A DNA stretch of 64,000 nucleotides from Synanceia verrucosa (lineage: Eukaryota; Chordata; Actinopteri; Perciformes; Synanceiidae): positions 19,140,635-19,204,634 of the forward strand of contig CM056561.1 in the NCBI GenBank assembly GCA_029721515.1. The letters are read 5' to 3'. Made by a program: the position numbers and the translations under genes. A model generated the notes under the pieces. It did not search any database. It was given only the letters and a program-made list of their open reading frames with translations, and was not told the origin of the DNA. Below are positions 1 through 11,909 of the stretch, piece after piece; the stretch's first letter is position 1; each line of letters starts with the position of its first letter.

Positions 1-479
1 AGCAGCCTGACTCACGGCTGTTTGCTGTGCTGTAAAATACTTGCTGCTGCTCATCAGCACCACAAAAATTTCATTAGTTGAAAATGTCTTCATCATGCTT
101 CCTGTTTATACTTTTGTCATACCATTGTGTAATTATGTGGTCAGTTGTTCACAATCAGTTGGAAACATGAAAGCACAGTAATATTAATCAGAATCACAGT
201 GGGCTCTGTTGTTAAATGAGACTGTGTGTCTTTGAGACGGGGTGTGCGTGGCGGTGTAGGATTCCCAACAGGGTCACTCTCTCACTCCCTCTCCCCCTTC
301 ATCCCCCTGCACCCGCTCATGTGGTGAATTCCTGTCACAACCATTTGCTCGTAAAGTCTCTTTTACTGCTCTGAGAAGGAGGTGAAATCAGGGCCAAAAG
401 ATTTTCTTTACAGCACTTTGCCTGATTGGAACCAGAGCTCCAGAGCCTCTGTTTGAAGTGGCTGTTAACAGTTCTTGTA

Positions 480-760
480 AGAGATGCTAAATGAGATGCA
501 AAATTCAACACAAAATGACCACAAAGATGAGAAACAATACATAAAATGACTACCAGGAGACACAAAACTACCACCAATAAATTCAAACAGACCAATATAA
601 GAAGCAAAATTGCAAAAAATGGAGAAAGAGATGCAAGGCTAACACCAAGATATACAAAACTATCATTAACTATGCAGAACGACTACAAAGAGACAAAGAA
701 AACAGTTACAACAAAGTGCAAATGACTAGAATGAGATGCAAAACAGCAACTTTGGGTCTT
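480..760. repeat. Imperfect tandem repeat, ACAAAatgACtACaAAgAGA-like units
   Basis: A run of degenerate units of roughly 18-24 bp built from ACAAA, AAATGAC and CTACAAAGAGA blocks. It lies in the intron upstream of the first visible soga1 exon. Similar minisatellite-like arrays are common in fish introns. No coding role is seen. Confidence 0.55.
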
Positions 761-845
761 ACCCTTATGTAGTAGGAATGGGCTGGATTTTTTGCATGTC
801 TCTTCCCAGGGGCCCACACTAACCTGCAGTTGGCTCTGTTTACAG

Positions 846-3800
846 GTTGCAAAGAGTGTTTCCCTCCGGCTGTACAACGAGCTGGAGGCGGTGCAGAAGA
901 AGGATTCCCAGCTGGAGTGGGAGAACGAGGCACTGCGTGAGAAAACTCAGGAACTGGAAGTGGCCAACCAAGTGTTGCAGGCTGAGATGGAGAAAACCAG
1001 AGAGGTGTCACTGTCAAAAAATTGCAGAATGTTACCTCACCATATTATTTATTATTGGATGTTTGAGCTTCACTGTGCAGAGTGATGGAGGACAGAGACT
1101 AATTTTAGGTTTAGGAGTGGATCTTAAATAAATCTGCATTGGGTCAAGATATTCAACCTAAATCTTGACAGAAACATTAGCTGCTGCCACCGACACCCTT
1201 CACGAGCCTCCATCCCTCTGGTCAGGAATCCTCCTCTCTGTTTCTGCTGCTACACAGCTGCACCCATCCCAGCCAGCTGTCCCCCTCATCCCTCAGTCAG
1301 CCTGATGTCAGGTGACACATGACCCGGGTGCAGATCAATGATATGAGAGGAGGGCACGGCTAGCAGCTGCCTGGTGCCCGAGCAGGGTGAAGCAGCCTGG
1401 TATGCTGAAGCCTGAACTTCAGGCACAGCTGATATCATCACAGAGAAAAGGAAAGAGAGAGAGATTTCAAAAATAGACTCGCTTTCTCCCTTTCTGCTCC
1501 TATTAATCTAGGCTAAATCTGGATCGGCGTGGATTTTGGCATCCAACTTGGTGTTTATGTGCTGGCATACTGACCTACAATCGCACATGCTTTTATCGAT
1601 CAGTGGTGACCACTCCTTGACAGTGATTGAATTTCCAGTGCACCTTTTGTTCTCTCAGCCCCTCCTGTCTCGATGGCTCCTGAGATAAAGGCCGTGCACT
1701 TAAGTGACACGTGTTTGGTTTAATCCAGGATTCTGCACTTTGGCATGAGCTCAGTCTGGCACACTCATCGGAGGCAGCTGCTAGTCCCTTTGATCCAAGC
1801 AGGGAAATCCACTTAGATTACCTAATCTAAGCACACAAAACACAGTCTAGATGGATGTGAAGGAGGGCAAACATTTCAGAGACTCACACTGCAACTGGAC
1901 TGCCTAAAATCCTGTTTATGGGACTTGAATGGTAATTTAATACCCTCAGGTCACAACATAGCTGCAGATTCCTGAACAATAACGGAACCATAAGTGAAGA
2001 AGAAAACTAAAATACTTTCATTTTCAAATGCAACACATATTATGATGGGTTTCAAATTCTTTTATCTCCATCATATATATTTCTTACATTTATCACATTT
2101 TCAGTTACAGTAACAGTATCTATGTAGTCTTCGGGAACACTGACCTTGAATTGAAAACACTATGACCCACTCCATGTAAAGCCAGTAGAAGATGACTATT
2201 ATTAACACTGCGACATCCTGTCTAGCGTCTATGAGTGAGACAATGCTGCCAGACAGAAGTTTACATTCCTCTCATGCTCAGACTTACAAATAAACTCACT
2301 CACATAGAAAAGGGAAGGACTTGTGCAAATGTTTGGATCAAATCACACCTTGGTCGAGGGTCAAAATGAACAATTTTATTTATGTTTATTTAATCTGTCA
2401 TCAGTGTTTTTTCTGAGGCTATAGCAGACTTGGTTTTAAAGCCAGAGAAGGTTCTGATAGCACATTAAACTAAACTAGTAAACCTAACCAATCAGTTGGT
2501 GCCAACTATGTCATGCCAACCTGTTGGGAAGATGGCTAAATAATGCTCTGAATGCTAAATGTTAGTGACCATTTCACAGGTCTCTCAACCTGACACCTCT
2601 ACATTAGTGAATCTAAGGGTACCCACAAGTCTCCCAAGTGATATAGTGTTTGATACCAAATCGCAACAAATGGTCTCAACCCAAAAATTTCTGCAGCAGC
2701 TTATAAGACCTACGTGAGTATGGGAATGACTGTCATATATTCTCAATCACAATGTTTGAGGACCAAACTTTCATAATTTATTTTAATTATTTAATCATTT
2801 CAATCAGTTTCCCAGACACATGCCATGTTACATATATTGTTGACCTGCTATCTCAACCTAAAGACCCCTTGCCCCCCTCCAAAAATGGGTCTCTGGTAAA
2901 GACATTTCGATTGGAAACGTTAAATGGCTCAGCAATGTCAAGTTGCAAATTAGGATCTGTTTTTGTATGTACTGCACCATTCATAAACCTCTTTGCCATG
3001 TTGTCATCCCTCAGAGCACTTTGAAGAGGAAAAGCATCCGATCAACAGCCAGTCGAGCTGAGAAAAGGCTCTCTCAGCAGATTGAGGTTTGATGTGTTTG
3101 TAGTTCATGTCTGATGCATGACTGCATGTTGCAGTATACCTAATCATCATCTTCGTCAGAATGACATTCGCTGTTGTTTGTTTGTCCAAAGGATGACAGC
3201 GCCGATCTCAGGTGCCAACTCCACTTTGCCAAAGAGGAATTAGCTCTCATGTGCAAGAAGCTCACCAAGTTGGTATCAGAGAGTGAAGGCATGCGCGAGG
3301 AGCTGGCAAAATACCACTCAGCCTACGGCGACATAGACACCACCCAATCACCTGGAGGCAAACAGAACTCCACCCATGCCAGGGAGGCTGAGGTCAAAGT
3401 TCACCTGAAACTGGTGGAAGAGGAGGCCACGCTCCTGAGCCGGCGCATCGTGGAACTGGAGGTGGAGAACCGTGGGCTGCGAGCAGAAATGAGTGACCTG
3501 AGAGAGAAAATAGGAAGAGGAGGGGATGAGGAAGAAGAAGAGAATCAGAATGTGTTGGAACAAAGTCTGTTGGCTTCCACGCCAGCTGAGGACAGAGAGG
3601 GAATGAAATTAGGACAGGAGATGTGTGAGCAGAGTCGGGATGAGGAAGAAGAGAAAGGAAAAAGTGACGTTGAGGCTTCACCACAGACAGAAGGGATCAT
3701 TAATTCTTGTCATACTACTCGAGAAGGTCCTGTGGGCGGTGAGTGGGACCCTTCAGACAGCCATGAGAGTGATGACAACAAAACACCTGACAGCGGTCTA

Positions 3801-4382
3801 AAAGGAATGACGCTGAAAGACTACGAAACTCTTCTTGCTCTCAGAGATCATTCCTGTGTTTTGAGTTCGGCCATCCAACTCCTGGCAAATGATCACCGCT
3901 CACCTACCTCGTGTGCTTTCACCTCTCCGACAGAGGCCGGCTTAAACGGCAAGGCACATACGATATTCCCACCGGGGCCTTTAAATGAGGCTTTGGAGCT
4001 TCTGCAGGCCATGCTGTTGGCTTTCATTGTGAGGACTGAGACACTCCTGACAGGAGAAGATTTAGGCAAACTCCCTGTTCACAAGGACGGCCGTGTTTGG
4101 GATTCCTGCAGTTTCTCCTTTCTCTCTGAAGATTGTAAAGATCTTCATCTCAAAGAGTCACCAAGTATGCAGGAGTATGTAGAAGACCTTCGTACCTCAG
4201 AGGTCAAGGAGAGAGAAAAACAAATGAGACAAGCAATTTCCTTCCAATCGGACCTCATCCACAGCTGCAGGGCCCCCAAAATGCGACTGTCCTTGCAGAT
4301 TCTGTGGATCCTCCACCAGTGGTGTCAAGTTAAAGGATCCCTGGACGGGAAAGAGGTAAAATTCTTCATACTTAAATCAGCA

Positions 4383-4418
<36 letters not shown>

Positions 4419-6796
4419 AAACACATCTAAAATATCTGTAATTTTTTTTAAATTCAGGGAAAAGACAAAACCATGTCTGTGCTGCGGGGGTTGTTGCAAG
4501 ACCTTGGTTCCGAGCTTTGGGATGAACAGATTGAATTCGACAGCAAGGCCAAGGCTGCACAGGGGAAGGCAGCTGAGGTAAGGATGGTGTTTACACCTCA
4601 GGCATGTGTCTCTCCTGCTGTGTGCAAGGCTGTGTAATACAGCGGGAAGTCCCGCCCATGATCCGTCCCCCTGGCCACACGTCCCCCTTAAACTCGGTTC
4701 AACAGGCATCATGAAAAGACTCATGCCAGAGTATTTAGGCTAATCGCTTCGTATGGGCTGCAGCCAAGCAGGACAGGCATGGTCAAATCTGCTGCATGAA
4801 AACATTCAACTGATTCTCTGCAAATGTCCAGACCTAGTGGCATCGATAGAAATTCTTCAAAGTGTTAACGGCTCTTTAAGTAGTCTTAGGTCAAATGGAA
4901 ACAGAAAGTTTTACTGCACACCAAATGTAATCCAACATCTGAGCCACTGAAAGGTTGGTGCGTCTTTTACACAGCATGACTCAAGATCTGCTTTGAAGAT
5001 TTATTTCTTTAATGGTGTTTTTCCTCCTTACTCCACTGACTAGACTGTAATCCCCGCTTTCCTCCGAGGCACGTTTAATATGCGTTAAAGTGCCAGAAAA
5101 CCAAATGAACACAGCTGTTGTTCAATCAACTCAAATTTAGCAATGTGACCACTTGCAGGTCAAAGTCGTGGGAATCTTGATGCGGAAGATGAATAATGTG
5201 TTCACCATATTAGTTTAGGCTGCCAGCATGCTAAAGTTTAGCAGTTAGCATTAAGCACAATAACAGCTGAGTCTCTGAACAGCCAGCAGGACTCATCATC
5301 ACAGGGCCACAAATGTCTGGATGAAGTGTCACAGCAATCCATCCAAAAGTTGTTGAGATATTTCAGTCTGGACCAAAGTGGATCTCCACTGACATTGATG
5401 CAATATTATTTACAATTTCAGTTGTGGTTGATTGGTTCTGTTTTTCCCTCCTTGTTCAGTGTGCTGTTAATGGTGTCTTCCACGATGAAGATGACAGGTG
5501 AGTGTTTTTCAAGCTTTCACATTTTGTCCCTACGTTCACTGGTGTCATAAAACAAGTGTCACTGGCTGTTTTCACAGAACGTGCAGCTCAAAAGTTTCTC
5601 CACACGGCTCTAAGAGGAAGAACTGGTGCTATCTGAGCCAGGAGGCTGCCCAGCTGGACCAAGAGGACCCTGTTAAGACGTGGGACCATCTAATCATGCC
5701 GCTTAGCTTCCCTGAGCTTGACCTCAAGCAGATGGAGAAAAGCCACACTGCCCCAGAGAAGTCAGCCTTCCGAATCTACTACAGCCCCCCGTCAGCTCGC
5801 AGAGTCCAGCTGGCTCAGCTGAAGCAAAGCCCTGTCTCAGACAGAGAGTCCATCAACTCTGGCTCTGCATGGTGCACACCACCAACCTCCTTTTCTCCGC
5901 TCTGTCTGGGTTCAGCTACTAACCTCAGCGATGACATGAAGGAAATGACGGCCGGCTGGAGGCAGATGGTTCAGGGCAGCTCACAGGAGAGGAGAGGGAG
6001 ACCACAGCAGCGGTGGGTGGACGTGGCATGTTCAGGTACTCAGACCCACATGAAGCCACAGATGGTGAGTGTTGGTCTACAGACAGATGGGCCAGTCACT
6101 GTGAGGAACAGTCCATCCCGAGTCCTGAGCACCTCCCTAGTCTCTGCCCGTTCTCACCACATCTCTAACTCACTGGACGGGATGACAGGCAGAGTCGAGA
6201 GGCCCAGAACCTCCACCTCCTCACCTAAACTGTACCGGAGACACTCTGCATCCGGGGCATCCTCTCTCCCCTCGTCCACCAATCTGAGCTCATCATCTTC
6301 GTCCACCTCTAGAGATCATGCCCTGTGGAACCTGAACCACCAAAACCACACTGGCCTTGCATGGACTCGACAAACCAACAACAGAGCCAGTGCAGGACAG
6401 GGCCACAGCTCTCTGAGCAATGCCAAGCCTCCCAGTAAACCTGCAGGCAGCAATCGTTATGGCATGGTCACTGAATTCCTGCGCAGGGTGAGCGGCCGGG
6501 CAGAGAAACCAGTGCCCGGGCAGCGGCAGAAGATGAAGAACGGTCTGAAGAACCTGGAACGCGTCCCGACGAGGCCTCCTGCAGCTCCGCTACACAGGAA
6601 TGACAGCGTGACAAGGATTGTCAACCAGCGGTTCATGAAGCAGAGAGAGGAAGCCAGTCGGGCTCAGAGAGAGGAGAAAGGCAGCAGTCTGAACCATGGT
6701 GTCCGACACAGCCTGAGCACCACGGCAGAGGTGGGCATAACAAACAAAGGCTGCATTCAAAATCACATACTAACATACTATTCATACCTGTAATGA

Positions 6797-6841
<45 letters not shown>

Positions 6842-7736
6842 CATTAACATTTCAACGTTTCGTTTTTCAGTATCACTGTTATTGTCAATACCGTTGTATT
6901 GCAACACCCCCAATAAGTCCACAGAGGCGAGACTACCTGCCTGTCAGCTTGATCTTTTAAAACTGGACATGAAATGCAATGACTATTCGATTAACTCTAA
7001 TCCATAGTCAATCAGAAAATTGGCAACAAAATGGTTATGTCTGCTCAAATCTGAGAATTTGCTGTTATTCTGTTTTATATCCATCCATTATCAACTGCTT
7101 ATCCTACATAGGGGGCTGAAACCTATCCCAGCTGTCATAGAGGGAGAGGCAGGGTAGAACCTGGACAAGTCAGCAGTTCATCGCACAGAGAGAGAAACAG
7201 ACAACCACTCACACTCACATTCATACCTACGTGCAATTTAAATTAGCCAGTTGACCTAATTCTCATGCATGTCTTTGGATGGTGGGAGGAAGCTGGAGAA
7301 CCTGGTGAGAACCCACGCAGACATGGGGAGAACATGCAAACTCCACACAGAAAGGCCCTGGAACCTGTGAGGCGTGCTGTGAGGCGACAGTGCTAACCAC
7401 TACACCACCGTGTTCTACATCATTAGACATTTTTATATTTTGGAGCTTTGAACTATTGGTCCGACGATTAATCAATTACAACACCTGCTCTGCAGGCATA
7501 ATGAGTTGGTAAACTCACATATCAAACTATTGTTGACTCTAAGTGTTTCTTTCTCATCTTGTTCTCCTCTCTCTGACCAGGATGGAAACTACGACTGCGG
7601 CTCCGGCAGCACTTTGACCTTTTGCTTTGCTCGCCCATCTCGCTCCACCCAGAGACAAACATCGAACCAGAGCAGACTCCACCGACACAGATACTCGTCT
7701 CCAGCGAGCACAACTGCAGACTCCAACTGTGAGTGA
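846..7736 (+). CDS. soga1: SOGA1/MTCL2-like microtubule-associated coiled-coil protein, 3' part (5' end outside window)
   Basis: Seven spliced exons are visible: 846-1004, 3015-3086, 3192-4355, 4458-4577, 5460-5497, 5578-6730 and 7581-7736. They sum to 2862 nt (953 residues plus TGA) and every junction is phase-compatible. The family makes long coiled-coil proteins that bind or crosslink microtubules and associate with the Golgi; SOGA1 was also described as a suppressor of glucose by autophagy. Seen: leucine/glutamate heptads in exons 1-3; the SOGA core DLRCQLHFAKEELALMCKKL at the start of the third exon, with a KYHSAYGD block; REAEVKVHLKLVEEEA and IVELEVENRGL; a C-terminal FRIYYSPPSARR block; a basic Ser-rich tail; and a last exon with DCGSGSTLTFCFAR. 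The third exon holds a Glu-rich insert. Known family: SOGA1, SOGA3 and MTCL1 share these blocks. I choose soga1 because human SOGA1 lies on chromosome 20 with DNMT3B and NOL4L; MTCL1 is the main alternative. Confidence 0.82.
4385..4418. repeat. (GT)n microsatellite just inside a soga1 intron
   Basis: An uninterrupted GT run begins about 30 nt after the donor site at 4356/4357, in the short intron between the third and fourth visible exons. Confidence 0.95.
5215..5400. repeat. Dispersed repeat (GCTAAC-rich / ATCCATCC-AAAGTTGTTGAG type), copy 1
   Basis: Holds GCATGCTAAAGTTTAGCAGTTAGCA followed by GTCACAGCAATCCATCC and AAAGTTGTTGAGATATTTCA. The same order appears at 49549-49815 and begins again at the right edge of the window. 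It sits in a soga1 intron. Such repeats are widespread in fish; class unknown to me. Confidence 0.6.
6801..6836. repeat. (GT)n microsatellite in the last soga1 intron
   Basis: An uninterrupted GT run about 70 nt after the donor at 6731. Confidence 0.95.
7081..7425 (-). repeat. tRNA-derived fish SINE, reverse copy in the last soga1 intron
   Basis: On the minus strand this reads as a diverged copy of the element at 28386-28660. It has a tRNA-like head (GTGGTGTAGTGGTTAGCACT), the GTGTGGAGTTTGCATGTTCT block, a GTTAATTGG-type middle and a tail ending in a GGATAAGCAGTTGATAATGG-like sequence. The shared order of blocks in both copies supports one family. Confidence 0.75.
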
Positions 7737-8114
7737 ACGGGCGGAGAAGTGGCAGCTATTACTGATACCTCTGGACAGCTGAGAAGGGGCATTTAAGAGG
7801 GAATTTAAAAAATGTAATCTTTAAATGTAAACGCTTCTTTACTGTGGGATGGGTGAACTGGTAGAACTGTGTGTGGGAATGTTTAGGCTTTATCGTTCAG
7901 TCCACGTGTTTTTTGTTTTTTTTTGGTGAAATTTATAGAAATCATCTTATTGAACAAATAGGCTTCATGTGGATTTTTACTACAAATCATCATATTTAAT
8001 TCATATTTACAGCTTTATGTGAAACTGATTTTGTATTTATATAGTAAACTAATCCAGCAATTTAACTTTATATTACATTTCTAGTGTTCTGTAAAGAATT
8101 ACATAGTTTTAGTG

Positions 8115-8120
8115 AATAAA
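8115..8120 (+). terminator. Poly(A) signal of the SOGA-like gene
   Basis: AATAAA lies about 380 nt after the stop codon at 7736, at the end of an AT-rich 3' UTR. It is the first canonical signal downstream on this strand, so it probably marks the transcript end near 8140. Confidence 0.6.
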
Positions 8121-8140
8121 CACCTGAAGTCTAAATAACA

Positions 8141-9900
8141 GAATGCAGTGTTATCTTTTTTATCTACATCTATTTCTTGTCATCAGTCTCACCTTGAAAT
8201 GTGATTTTATCTAAGCTGCAGAATGTTGTTTCCTCTGCAGTAATCAGCTGCTTCAGGAGGAAGGCGGCAGGTGGTTACGTCACATGCTAAAAAAAGAAAA
8301 AGTAACTGCTAAGTAGTTAATGAGATAACATTTCCTCGCCTGTCAGGAGCATGATCCCTCCATCCCTCTTTATCTCTGATTGTGTGACTCTTCACTTTCA
8401 CCGTTGCTGAAAGTGCTTTCTTGTGTGATATACCTGGAAATTAAATGTTAATTTGTAGCAGGAAATGAAAGGTCAGCTTTTCTCAGAGACGATCAGCTGA
8501 AATACTTTTCTGCTCTCTGTGGCGGCTGGCAGCTGGTCGGCTGTGGTCAAGGACGGAGTCACAAAAATCACACGGTATCACGTTTCTGCTCCACACACTT
8601 GGTCACCCTCTACTGTTACACATAACCAACAATGTGGGTTAGCTCTCTGTGGAGTGTTGATGTTTCAACATAACCCAGTTTCACAGGATTAGTAAAGTGG
8701 CAAAAACACACAGGAAATAAGCCAATAAACAACTTTTCTGACAAAGGTAAGAAATTATCAGTAATATTCACGATTAATCCTGAATTAGTCCACATTGTGT
8801 TTACAGATATATATAACAAACGCGCAATCATACTTAATAATAAATACAAATTTAAAAAAAAAACTGTAGTTATATCGAAAATAGATTTGAGCCAAGGCTG
8901 GATTACTTTACAGACACCACCTCCCTGTTGTTTTTTGGGGGGATCAGTGAATGTAGGATATTTAAAAACAAATCAAAACTACACAGTCAAATGTAACATT
9001 ATTAATGCCACTGTGTGAGTTATTATTCTGTTCTTAATGTAGATTATAAATGTTAATGTTTAAATATAATCTGTATGAACTGTATATTGACACTGGCAAA
9101 ATATTTTGTTATGATATAACTTTATATATCCAGAGGGAAATTGCTGTGCAGCAGTTTCAACACAAAATGGTAATAATGCAAAAATAAAAAGTCACATAAC
9201 ACCAAGGTGCAAAAAAGACCAAAAATTCTGTACTGCTGATAAAAAAATACTAAAATAAAAAATTATTTAAACCAAAATGTAATTAAATATCCGCCATTTA
9301 AAATTGGTGACTTGCACAGCAAACTTGCTGTTTTATATTTTATGCCCATATTTATACATCATAATTTAAAAGTCACACCCATAGTCCAAATAGTAAAAAT
9401 ACATTTTATTTATCTAATCACTGTTTGATTAATTGACCATTAGTATATATTTCTTCCTTTTTATTTAGTACATACTGAAAATATTTATTGATATTATTAT
9501 GACTTATTCTATTATTTCAGTGCTGTTGTTTATTGTTTCTTAACTTGTTTTATGCTGGTGTGGCAGGTGACTTTTCCCCCATTGAGAAATGAATAAAAAA
9601 ATATTCTATTGTATGCATTAAAAATAATAATTCTAGTAAACTAAACTAGTAAAAATGAACTTCTCTGTGACTTCATCTAACTTTACATGTTATTACATCT
9701 GTGCTAAAAATGCAGTAAAATGTGTTTAAATGCAGGACTTAATGGAGTATATTTACCCCCTGGTTTACACTGGGATATCACAAAGTACTAGCTCAGTGTT
9801 GCAGTACTGAATCTCACCTGGAGGGGCGCTACAGCCGCAGCTCTTCTCTTTCAGTCAGCTGGGTGCCTTCTTCACCACCATTTGTTGATGCCAAATAAAA
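8141..9900. other. AT-rich intergenic spacer between soga1 and pex39
   Basis: No splice-supported coding exon found. Around 9126-9170 the block GGGAAATTGCTGTGCAGCAG resembles the 3' end of fish retroposons that carry TTTATTGATCC-GGGAAATT ends. The rest is low-complexity A/T sequence. Confidence 0.6.
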
Positions 9901-9907
9901 AACAATG

Positions 9908-9916
9908 CCGGAAGTG
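9908..9916 (+). promoter_or_regulatory. ETS-type promoter site upstream of pex39
   Basis: CCGGAAGTG is a perfect ETS/GABP core, 70 nt upstream of the chosen start codon. No TATA box is obvious. This fits a housekeeping TATA-less promoter; the start of transcription is not visible directly. Confidence 0.5.
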
Positions 9917-9985
9917 CTCCTCTGCTCTCTGATGTGTGCGTTGAGATGAAAGTCTGTGAAATTGGAGGTAAATCAGAGTTTAGAG

Positions 9986-11448
9986 ATGGAATCGGTTTTC
10001 TTGAGGTTTGACAGTTTTGACTTCGAGGCCGATCGGCGGTTTCAGGCTGGTCTGAAGGACTTAAACAAGATCAGCAGCAGAGAGGAAACCAAGCTGCTGG
10101 ACTTTAAACTCTTCTTTTATAACAGGTACAGGATGTGGCATCTGTGCAGTCTGTGCTAATAATTAACTGTCACTCAAATTAAGTGAAATGAGTTGCTTTT
10201 ACTCCACTACATTTCAGAGGAAAATATTGTATTTTGTTTTTACTTCACTACATGTTTTTGCTAATAAATGTATCACGAATTACATTTCAGATAACGAGTT
10301 TTGTACATAAAACATATGAAGAGATTAAAAAAATGTTATTATGTTTTATGTTATATTTGTTATATTGTATATACTCCCAAACAGTGCAAGTAAAGCTTGA
10401 TAATCATTTCAGTAATTTTTCATGTGAAGATATTTCGTGGTTCCAGCTTCACACATGTGAAATTTGACTTTTAATTGGTTTAATAATTTAATTTTATTTA
10501 TAGATTTTCAATTTTTTACAAACCACAACACAAACAATTGCACAACGGCGCAATCATCACTGCGCATGCGCTTAGTTTCCAATGCCACACCAGGAATTAC
10601 CCACCATCTACATCCATGCATTTAAGGTTGTCACAGTCATTATGAAGCCCATCCCATGTGTAATAGAACTACCTCTATACTTATTTCATATGTCTATAAT
10701 ACATTCATGCTATCACAACATATTGGCCTCTCGCAATAACCACAATTAAAACATAAGCTATAATGAGGATAAAGTCTGCAGCAATTGAGAGTTTTATTCG
10801 TGCATTAATCCAGAATTATATTAATTTCTAAATTACTAAAAGTAAAGGCACTTCGTTTTGCTGTCAGTCACCTTGAGAATTTCTCCCTTGGGGATCAATT
10901 GAGTTGAGTTGACACTGCAATTGATTTTTGATAACAATATCGTAATGTATTTGTTGATAATATATCAGTCTAAATCTGAAAAGTATCTAGTACAATAAAA
11001 AAATAAATATAATAAAAGTAAAGGTATCTAAAAATGTTAAAGTACCTAAGGAAAGGTACTCTATGACAAGTTATGTTTTTTTTGTTACCATATCATAGTA
11101 AATGAATCCCTGTCTGTTGTTACCAGGTTTGTGGAGCCCATAGACCGGATCGGCTACAAACAGTGGCGCTCTGCTTCTCCTCGTGGGACTCAAATGGACT
11201 GTGGTGTTGAGCAGCTGGACCTCATGACACATTCAGACTCTGAAATCAGTAAAAAACAGACAGCAGAAACATCTGCAGAGACAGAAGCGAAGCAGCTCTC
11301 TTTTATAGAGGTGATGCAACTGGTTCAGGAGGGGAAGGAGGTGCCTGGAGTGAAAAAACTGGACATAAAAGCAAGCAACCAAAGTCCCACTCCTTCTCAG
11401 ATGGAAAGGAGACAGAAACCCTGGGAAATGCCATCAGCTTCCAAATGA
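9986..11448 (+). CDS. pex39: KPWE-motif protein, probable peroxisomal import factor PEX39 (C6orf226 homologue)
   Basis: Two exons, 9986-10125 and 11127-11448, join as AG|G (Arg47) to give 153 residues. The start ATG at 9986 was chosen because the earlier in-frame codon is GTG. The N-terminal half has a Phe/Asp-rich segment (FLRFDSFDFEADRRF) and a basic/aromatic stretch around the exon join. The C-terminal half has the family hallmark: FIEVMQLVQEGKEVPGVKKL followed by RRQKPWEMP near residues 140-150. Known family: small proteins with the helical block plus [R/K]PWE motif (PEX14-like KPWE domain) include mammalian C6orf226, named PEX39 and reported to cooperate with PEX7 in PTS2 import. Human C6orf226 is shorter, so the N-terminal extension is worth noting. 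It is compact and tail-to-tail with the methyltransferase gene. Confidence 0.68.
10126..11126 (+). other. pex39 intron with fish repeat fragments
   Basis: GT...AG intron of 1001 bp. It carries a TTTTACTCCACTACATTTCA block, then AAAGTAAAGGTA-type sequence near its end, both typical of dispersed fish repeats. At 10865-10905 a reversed TTTATTGATCCCC-AAGGGAGAAATT-like retroposon end is seen. No internal exon is supported. Confidence 0.55.
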
Positions 11449-11466
11449 TCTTTCACTCTTTGTTCT

Positions 11467-11472
11467 AATAAA
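11467..11472 (+). terminator. Poly(A) signal of pex39
   Basis: AATAAA, 19 nt after the stop codon, followed by an A-run. The very short 3' UTR is consistent with a compact gene. Confidence 0.75.
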
Positions 11473-11909
11473 AAGTATGAAAAAAAAAATCCAACAAGAT
11501 GACCTGTCGTACCTAAGATTAGTATTTCCATTTCATGCAACTTTATAATTTAAATCAGCTACATTTATTTGATAACTTAAATTACTAGTATACTTTGCAG
11601 ATTCAGATGGGTGTATGATCCTAGTGAAATACCGTATTCATCCATCTTCAACAGCTCCAGCTGTGACAGGATATTGGTCCACAGGAGACTGATGAGTTGA
11701 ACATTAAGCAGCATATTCTCTCTCAGCATGTCCCAAAATTATATACTGAAGCACTGAGGAGAACAATGTTGACCTCTAGTGGTTAAAATAAAGGTGTTTC
11801 TGTTGTAACGGCAAACAACTAAACTCTGTCATCTGCAACTTTAATTATGAACATTAAGTAGGAGATAAAGAATGAACATAATTTTGTGAAAAAAAAGGGG
11901 GGTCAGAGC

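Noticed and set aside
480..760. Possible CRISPR-like array from evenly spaced repeats
   Set aside because: Units are degenerate, without unique spacers, and the genome is vertebrate.
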